NCBI GenBank assembly: GCA_930367215.1
Contig: OV884059.1
Span: forward strand, 23,460,945-23,524,944
Length of the DNA stretch: 64,000 nt
Reading direction: 5' to 3'
Source of the DNA: Pollenia angustigena
Taxonomy: Eukaryota > Arthropoda > Insecta > Diptera > Polleniidae
Position 1 is the first letter of the stretch. Each line of letters starts with the position of its first letter. Positions 56,034-64,000 of the stretch are shown in pieces. The translations under genes were made by a program, and so were the position numbers. Under the pieces are notes generated by a model. The model was not told the DNA's origin. It was given only the letters and a program-made list of their open reading frames with translations, and did not search any database.

Positions 56034-56876
56034 CAGAAAGAAAAAACTCGAACTAAATTCAATGGGTCGATTACAGGTGACGACTGAACTGAAGTTGATT
56101 TGTCAGCAGCGAAATCAGGCAACGCAGATCATGTTAAATTACAAAAAAAAAAAATGTTTGTATATAAGAACAAATATATTGATTATTTTCATGTTTAAAA
56201 GGTAAAATAAGAAGCAATAATTCCCATATTCTATTTGTTAAAATCATTGTGTTAAACACATAAAACGTTGAAAGTAGAATGATTACGAAAATCAAACCGT
56301 CTTTAGTGGGGAACATAATAGTCGCTGTAGTGCAACGTAACGTATAGCGCTGCAAGCTGGCATAAGTTAAAAACGTAGTTGTAGTAGTCGTTGCAGTTGA
56401 AGTTTAAGCGTAAAATTCGAAATTTTTAACTTTGTCAACTTCAGCTACTGCTACAACTATTTTATTCTGTTGCAGGCCTTATAATAAAGACTTATTCTGT
56501 AAACAAAGGCCGGAATACAACAAAAGACAAATACACATGTGTAATGGGTAGGTTAATAGTAATATTCTCTCTATTTTTCTCTGGTTCTCTAAGTTAAGTG
56601 CTTGGGTTAGAATCAATCTAATCTTTAACTTTCGGATTATTTCAAGTACGAATCGGGATTAAACCTACTTAGAAAATCCTGGCTCAAGCATAGTTTTAGA
56701 TTAATTTTATCCCACTTTTAATTAAGTCCATCCAGTTTTCGGATTACTTTACGGAAGGGGCCCTTGAATAATCCATACTTGAATCAACCATTATGTTCTT
56801 AATTTAAAGAAGTCCGTACTACTGTCACCGCTTTGGATTGATTTTAGTATGGATGGATTGATTTGTCTTTTCAGTG
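56034..56876. mobile_element. Possible CACAGAAAGAA inverted-repeat element
   Basis: Begins CACAGAAAGAAAAAACTCGA and ends near TTGTCTTTTCAGTG, with TA next to both. The right half has TTTCGGATTATTTCAAGTAC shared with 54530. Confidence 0.45.
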
Positions 56877-56934
56877 TACAAATAACTGTATATATCAAAA
56901 GCAAGAATTTCGGCAACTGGACCATACACAATCT

Positions 56935-58135
56935 GTATAACAAATTTATTAATAAAAAGTAAAAATTTTTTTTCAGTTTTTACATCATGAAAAGTACCCT
57001 ATATTTTAATCTGAACCACAACATATCTATCAAAAAGAGAAAAAGTACCACAGTTAAAAAGAGACAAACTACTAAAGGTAAAAAAGTACCACAAGTATCA
57101 GATTTTCCCCATTTTACGCACTCAGAAAGTACACCCTATGTATATGTTGGCTTTAATGTGTGTGTATACCAAATTTATTGGAAAAAATTTAACAATTTTA
57201 TCCCGGTTTTACCCCTTAAAAAGTACAAATTTTATCCCTTTAATAGTACCAATTTTATCCCTCAAAAAGTATCAATTTATCCTTTAAAAAGTATTAATTT
57301 TATACCTTAAAAAGCACGCATTTTTTCTATAAAAACTATCATATATTTAAATCTGGACCATATGCAATCTCTATAGAAAATTTATCAAAAAGAGAAAAAG
57401 TACGAAGGTAGCAATTTTTCCCTCGTTTTTACCTCTCAAAAAGGGTACTTATTTTAATCTGGGCGATACACTATCACAAAGCCAAATTTTTAGAAAAGAG
57501 AAAAAGTATTAAAGATAAGTACCAGTTTTTCCTCATTTAAGGCTACCAGAAAATACACTGTATGTCAATTGTATCCCTTAAAAAGTATTAACTTTATCCC
57601 TTAAAAAGCACCAATTTTTTTTATAAAAACTATCATATATTTTCATCTGGACCAAATGCAATCTGTATAATAAATTTATCAAAAAGAGAAAAAGTAGGAA
57701 AGTAGCAGTTTTTACCCCTTTAAAAGAACCCTATATTTTAATCTGGGTGAAACGCTTTCACTATACCAAATTTTTAGAAAAGAGAAAAAGTACCACAGCC
57801 ATAAGTACCAACTTTCCCCTTATTTAGGCCCCCAGAAAATACACTGTATGGCAATGTAGTAGTCTCCATGTATACCAAATTAATTGAAAAGACAAAAGGT
57901 TCCAATTTTATCCCTTAAAAAGTACCAATTTGTTACCTTAAAAAGTACGAATTTTTCAAAACTTTCATATATTTTAATCTGGACCATATGCAATCTGTGT
58001 ATACCAAATTTATCAAAATAAAAAAAAAGTACGACAGTAGCAATTTTTCCCCAGTTTTTACCTCTTAAAATGTACCCTATATTTGAATCTGGTCCATTTG
58101 CTATCCGTTTACCAAGTTTCATTCAAATCCATTAA
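56935..58135. repeat. Degenerate repeat with CCTTAAAAAGTACCAATTTT units
   Basis: Units with AATCTGGACCATATGCAATC, TTATCAAAAAGAGAAAAAGT and CCCTTAAAAAGTACC recur at about 57020, 57350, 57650 and 57975, roughly 310 bp apart. The AAAAGTACC motif is the complement of the GGTACTTTT units at 24430-26100, so the two regions may be related in opposite orientation. An open frame at 56987-57310 is a by-product. Confidence 0.55.
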
Positions 58136-59010
58136 GCGGTTTTAGCGTAATTGAGCCACAAACTAAGAAACATACTAATAAACAAACTTTCACGGTGGGG
58201 TTCACTTTTAATTGTGTATATAAAGTTGAGATAACGATGTCCGTCCGTCCGACCGCATGCTTGCCTTTCCGTGTGTATGTTGAAATGGGTTTGCCGAAGA
58301 CCACAAATATGATAGGGACTAGGTTATTCTGTATTTACATTGCGTATAGTCCGGAATAATTTGCTATTAAAATTTGTACAGATCGGTCGACAAATGGCAT
58401 AAATATCAGCAAAAGATTAAGACGGCTCTAATTTTTACCCAAAGAGAGTGGGACCAACTTTGGCTCAGATATATAAGATACTAGCTTAACCCGGTGCGCT
58501 TCGCTACAAAGCTTTAACCACGTTTGAAGACTCTCCCTTTAATAGTTCTTCAGTTGAGCGATATTTAATATATGCATCCTATGGGAGGTATTTCCCCCCT
58601 GCACCTACCCGCTTTATTTTTATTTTCAAAAGTGTAGTATACCATAAGAGTGACTTCTACAAAGTTTGAACATTCTCACTATTACAGTTCTTAAGATATG
58701 CGGTATTAAACACTGGCGTCCTATGGGGGGTACCACTTCACCTGCTGCTTTTTTATTTCAATTTTGGGACTCAGAAGATCTTTCTACCAAAAGTTCAACA
58801 AAATGAGTGCAGCGGCTCTTAAGATATGCGATATTTAATATTGGCATCTAATGGGGGGTACCGATTCCCCTGCCCCTATCGAAAAAATAAGTAGCCTATT
58901 TTATTTTTAGGGCTCACGTGATGTCACTGTAAAAAATTTCAGGAAAATCGGTTCAGTCGTTTAGGAGTCTATAAGCCAACAAACAAAAAAACATTTTTCA
59001 TTTTTATATA
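58136..59010. repeat. Dispersed repeats with GATGTCCGTCCGTCC and CCGGTGCGCTTCGCT
   Basis: 58190-58320 has the GTCCGTCCGTCC tract typical of family P. From 58485, TAACCCGGTGCGCTTCGCTA starts a segment with three TTCTTAAGATATGCG-type blocks about 130 bp apart. It ends with AAAATCGGTTCAGTCGTTTA, a motif seen at the ends of many insect repeats. Confidence 0.45.
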
Positions 59011-59029
59011 CAGTTAGGGACAAAATTGT

Positions 59030-60180
59030 TCACAAATTTAGTGTTATTGGCAAAATAGGCTATAAATATTTGTTTTATTTATAATTATTTAAAATTTTTT
59101 CACTATGTATATGAAAAGAAGAACATTTCAAGAATTTAAGAATAAAAACTTTTCCAAAAAAAATATGTGTTCATAATATTTTACACGGTATTAGTATTGA
59201 GTTCTGGATGTGAACAATTATAACCCTAGTTAGAGATTATTGTTGTATTTGGGTCCTAGCGTTTGGTATGTTGTTCATTTGCTCTTTTAAGCTGCCTTAA
59301 TCCTTTTTTCCATTGTTTTTCAAAAGTTCTTAGCAGTTTCGGCTTTATTTTTTGTTAAGCTTTAACGGCAAGCTCGCAAAGCTTATATGCAGTGTTAGGC
59401 GGGTTCCTTTGAGCAAAAAAAGAAAAAAAAAATGGTGTTTTGGAATGGACCAAAGGTACTCAAGTGGGTACAACTCTGGCGACTAACTAGATAAATTTGT
59501 TTTCGAATTTTTATTTTCTTCAAACTAACTTTTAGCTATTTCTGAAGTATGCTTAAGATCGTTGTCCTGCATAATGATATCACCCTGTCGTGGTTCTTAG
59601 CCGAATATGGCTTATCTTGGAATCAACGGGTCTTAAAGGATGATTATGTAGTGCTTGGCACACATCTTTCTTCTGAATTAGCGGAGTGCTCGAAGCTGGT
59701 TCCCACGAAAACAATCTCAAGTCATTTATGAGATCATCAAAATTTAAACATTTGGAATTATTCCACTCGTTTACGCTAACACTTTTACGCCAGCCATGTT
59801 AACTCCCGTCCGACTGCCTGCAATCTCATAATTTTTGTCCGATCTAAGAATGTTACACGCATTGAATCTTTAAAACTGAATTTTTCTTACTTTTTTGCAA
59901 TCTTCAGCTGTTTTCAGCTTTTATTTTTGCTAAAAGGTGGGTTGTCGCTCTTTATTCTAGCTTCTTATCTACTAGAACTTTAGCAACTTCGTATAATTTT
60001 AGCGCTTACATTTAAATTGTACTCTTTGCTTAGTATTTGCCGGACCTTAATAGCTATACTGACCACACCAGTAACAATAAGTCGCTTTGATTCGCGAAAA
60101 TCATTTGGCGAAAATTTTTTTGGGTGACTAGCTTTGTTGCTTTTGGTATCCAAACTACACTTTTTTTATTTAACATTCAA
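59030..60180 (-). pseudogene. Tc1-like transposase remnant
   Basis: On the minus strand, across several frameshifts, one reads RESKRLIVTGVVSIAIKVRQ (near 60090), later MQDNDLKHTSEIAKS (near 59570) and SPELYPLEYLWSIPK (near 59460). QDND.KHTS followed by SP.L.P.E.LW is the Tc1-family (DD34E) signature around the second aspartate and the final glutamate. The left border near 59011 begins CAGTTAGGGACAAAATTGTT, a plausible terminal repeat. The right one was not found. Many stops make it a dead copy. Confidence 0.7.
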
Positions 60181-60249
60181 ATCTCTCTGAACATAAAATG
60201 TTTGCGACTTTGAAATTATTAGAAATACGTAGATTAAAAATAAAAAACA

Positions 60250-62514
60250 AACAAGTGATAACTTAATTGTTGACCTCTCCGAATGAAATATTTGTAAGAT
60301 AAGCGCAAATAAAAAAGCAAATCAACTTAACATTAACGTTTCGGATGATGTTCTAGTTCAGACAAAATGTTTTTGTTAAAATTTTTAAAAAAAATCTTAT
60401 TAAGTCTTGAAAAAAAAAACCAACAACATGCTGACTGACCCATACATACATACATACGTACATATGCACATGCACAGCAGAACTGATATTTTTTGGACTA
60501 TGAACTTGGACAATTTTATTTTTCCGTCTATTCAGCAAAAAGGGAAAGAGTAGAAAGAGTGTGTAGATAGAAAGTGGGTAAGGTGAGAAAATAACAAATT
60601 CCCTGCTTCGTTTTATACCATATTGCATTGCGCATAACTGTTTGTTCAAGTGACAGATGAATTAAATAAAGGAAAAGAAAAACTTAACGAAACATAATGC
60701 ATGCTGCGGAAAAGAAAATGTCAAACCATGAAAAAGATTTTTTTGAAGGAAAAGAAAAAGTGTCAGAAAATCGTTAACAGTTTGCGAGAGAGATATGTAG
60801 AGTAACTAACTTTAACATAACTGCTAATAAAATGTTATACTTATACATACATACATAATTGTACATAAACATTCATACTTAAAAATATTTATGTATGATT
60901 GTAAATTTTTTAAGGACTTCGTGTCTGTGTAGTAAAGAGCGTAGTATGAAGAATGTTAGTGGAAAAGGTTTTCAATTGCTTGTTTGTGTGTGTGTGTGTG
61001 TTTGAGTGTGTGTGAATTGAAAATAATTTTCTTTAAAATTTTTTATATACTTACTATAAATCGATGTCAATCGATCTGTTTTGAGATTTGCTTGTATTTA
61101 ATCAAATATTTTAATTTAAAATTTATTTAAATCAATAATTTTAATTTTATTTTTTTATTTTTATTTATTTTTTGTTGTTGTTGTTGTTTTGTTTTTCCTT
61201 ATTATATGAGGTTAATTAATTTGGTGTTAATTTGTTTTGGAATTTTCAGGCCTGTTTCACTTTGTGTTGTTTTATTCTTAAAGCTCCATTCGTGTTATTA
61301 TGTGTAAATTGTATTTTTATTTATTTTTGTTTAACTATTTAATAATTTTTCTTTAAAGTTTGTATGACTTTTTATGCTAAATTCGTTAAAACAAAGCAAA
61401 AGAAAAAACGTTTACATGTTTAAAAAAAAATTGGTTAAATACACAATTATTTTATAATTTTTTTTTTTTTTTAAATTATCAATATTAAGCTTTTAACACT
61501 TTTTCGCAATATCCATATTATGTACATCTTAGCTTTTGTGCAAAAGGAAAAAAAAACTTTTTTTTACAAATTTTTTCCTGGCAACCTTGTCGTATTTTGA
61601 TTGTATAATTATTTATTTGGGTGATTTAGTTTTAAAAATTTAATTATTGCTTGAATGTATTGAAATTGTTGCACTTCTTATATAATAATATACATATGTA
61701 TATGCATGTTTTTACAATACATATGCATATGATTAAATTTTTTTTGGTTTATTTGAAGGAGTTTTAGTTAAGTTTTAAAATTTTTTTTTTATTTTTATAT
61801 GGTTTTTAGTTTTTTAATTCTTTATTGTAGTTTTTATCGTTGTCTTAAATACAATAATTTTAATGTATAACGAGTTCTATTGACTAATAGAAGCGACAAA
61901 GAAATGAGGTTAATTTTTTTTCACAATTTTCACACATACAATAATACATACATATAATATTCAAATATATGTATAAGTTTTTAACCTAAAAAGGACACTC
62001 CTACCAGCTAAAAAAAAAATTATTACAAATTTTATTATTTACATATGAAAATAATTAAAAAATGTTTTTTTTTTATTATTTTAATTTAAATTTAGTTATT
62101 TTATTTACATTTAAGTGTATATATGTTATTTTATATGTTTATCTTTTAGACTTTCTTTATTCTTTTTCTTAAAATTCAAAAGCCAACCGTTCGTATCAAA
62201 CACCAAAACGTAACCAAAAGACAAAACGTCATGGTAAAGTTTACTTAGTCCAAAAAAAAAAAAAAAAAAGAGGATGACATCAAAAAATTTTCATTCATTG
62301 CTTTAACAGTGCATGTTATCGTCGTCAATTCGCCGGAGAGTAATATTCTTCTCTTTGCTTCTCTGCTAATTTTAACATTGCTTAAGCTTCATCGCATAAT
62401 AAATAAACCAACAAATAATCCCAAATACCGCTACATCAACGGGAATTGAAATATAACATTATTTACATTGAGCTTTTAAAAAAACTTGTGCCTAAATTAT
62501 AAATAAATCTAAGC
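60250..62514. other. AT-rich sequence with microsatellites
   Basis: CATA repeats at about 60445-60462 and a GT run at about 60986-61013. Long T tracts from 61140 to 62080. No gene recognised. Confidence 0.5.
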
Positions 62515-62998
62515 AAGTAAAAGTGCTATAATCGGCTTTGCCAAATCTTAATTCCCTTTATCATAATATTAAAAACATAATTGTTCGCTATGTCAAAAAG
62601 TCCAATTTGGCAAATTAAAAATACTAAATACTATTTATTTCTTATAGTACATCTTGGCCAAAGTTGGTCCCCATATCTTTAAGTAAAAATTAGACGCAGT
62701 CGTGCTCTTTTGCTGATACTTAAGCCATTTTTCGACCGATCTGTATGAATTTCAATAGCAAATTCTTCCGGACTATACGCGATGTAAATATATGCTAACC
62801 TATTGCCTATCATATTTGTGGTCTTCGGCAAACCCATTTCAACACACACACGGAAGGCAAGAATACGGTCGGATGGACGGACATCGTTAAATCAACTTTG
62901 CTACTCATAAGAATCCCGAATATTTTTACTTTATAGTGACAAACTTATTTAAAAACGAACTTATACATACGCTTTCCACCTGTGGTGAAGGGTATAAA
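62515..62998 (+). repeat. Dispersed repeat family P
   Basis: Begins AAGTAAAAGTGCTATAATCG, contains GGTCGGATGGACGGACATCG and ends CTGTGGTGAAGGGTATAAAG. Confidence 0.6.
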
Positions 62999-63810
62999 GG
63001 AATATAAAAAAAAAACTTTGTATTCCTTCCCTTTTATTTTTATCATTAAAAAATAGCCTTAATTTTCGATCAAGATTTTAATATTTTCAAACTTTAGCAG
63101 GAGTTTCATAAGCAACAGCAAGTTGTGTTATATTTAAAAATATAATTAGTTGCATTCGCTTACTTTATTATTTAATAACATAATTAACCCTACTAAATTG
63201 ATTTATTACGGCCCATCTAGAATACAAATTTCTACAGTATGAGTTTATTAAACCATTTAAAATAATTTATTTAAATACTTTCTCTTCCGGCTTATGACTC
63301 TTTTGCAATTTCTTTACAGTCACATTAATAGAAAACCGATTGAGATAAACATTTGCAATCCAAAGACAAACGTCAAATAGAAAAACAGAAAAGATACAAT
63401 TCACAATGTAATCACAACAGTTAATAGGTAACTGATGTCACTCTAAGCTACATTTTTTTCTAATAAAAAATTCACACACACACGTGATTAACCACCACAA
63501 TGTTTAACATTTTCTAATCCACATAAAAATAAAACTGTGCTTACACACACACACACACACACATGTCTACAATAAAACAAGGCCAGAAATTGAAAATATA
63601 ACAAAACACGAACAAACAAATGTAAATCAATGAGTATGTGTGAGAATTTCAACAAACTGTCTGTCACAAAGCGTATTCGAAGAAAAAATTAAAAGCACGA
63701 GAATAGTACAAAAAAACAATAATAAAAGGAAACAGTAATGGCAACGTTAAATAATTTTTTTTTTCAGTTCCATTTTCTACCAAATTAAGTAACAAAAAAA
63801 CAATTGAAAC
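62999..63810. other. AT-rich sequence with a CA run
   Basis: CA dinucleotide run at about 63544-63562. Nothing else recognised. Confidence 0.5.
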
Positions 63811-64000
63811 AAGTAAAAGTGCTGTATTCGTCTATGCCGAATCTTTTATACCCTTCACCAGAGAGTTACTTAAACGCCGTTCTTTAGATGTCCAATATCG
63901 CCCACATTTTGTCGGATGTTGTGTATTGGTAACCAAGATTCTTGTACCTTAATTGCTGTTCTCCAGACTTACAAAAATCTCTAGTGTATTGTATGGGAAG
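63811..64000 (+). repeat. Dispersed repeat family P, cut by the window end
   Basis: Begins AAGTAAAAGTGCTGTATTCG with TATGCCGAATC and TTTATACCCTTCACC; continues beyond the window. Confidence 0.55.

Noticed and set aside
56987..57310. 107-codon plus-strand frame
   Set aside because: It is built from the CCTTAAAAAGTACC repeat units, giving a repetitive lysine/tyrosine peptide with no homology I recognise.

Overview
The window is nuclear DNA of a higher (schizophoran) fly. It is strongly AT-rich, contains only one recognisable host gene, and is otherwise filled with long introns and degraded transposons. The gene is para, the voltage-gated sodium channel (Vssc1/Nav), read on the minus strand. 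Its protein matches the Drosophila, house-fly and medfly channels almost residue for residue. The species cannot be named from this window.

Nine coding exons can be placed, from right to left: exon 1 (48199-48050), the 33-nt optional exon j (43189-43157), then 30049-29894, 28272-28067, 12348-12220, 5870-5779, 5698-5425, 5305-4996 and 4267-3965. They join in frame to 1653 nt (551 codons). They cover the cytoplasmic N-terminus, all six segments of domain I with its pore loop, and the start of the domain I-II linker. Domains II-IV lie beyond position 1. A likely untranslated exon (48486-48398) lies just upstream of the start codon, and the last exon has two possible donors. The promoter was not found.

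The introns are up to 15.7 kb long. Much of the recognisable material in them is mobile DNA: four mariner-type remnants of one style plus one other Tc1/mariner tail, a Tc1-like remnant, pieces of two non-LTR retrotransposons, two tRNA-derived SINE families, several hAT-like elements with 8-bp target duplications, and many short inverted-repeat elements (MITEs) with 3-bp TAA or TTA duplications as in PIF/Harbinger. Many are nested: 39365-42050 and 49159-53045 are multi-layer stacks.

The structures most worth a second look are a 1.9-kb minisatellite sitting between inverted-repeat ends (31376-33711), a perfect 80-bp-arm hairpin 0.6 kb downstream of exon j (42357-42534), a perfect 420-bp tandem duplication (51728-52567), and an 82-bp GC-rich tandem repeat (53720-54048). 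The region right of 48.5 kb is upstream of the coding part of para and holds no recognisable host gene.
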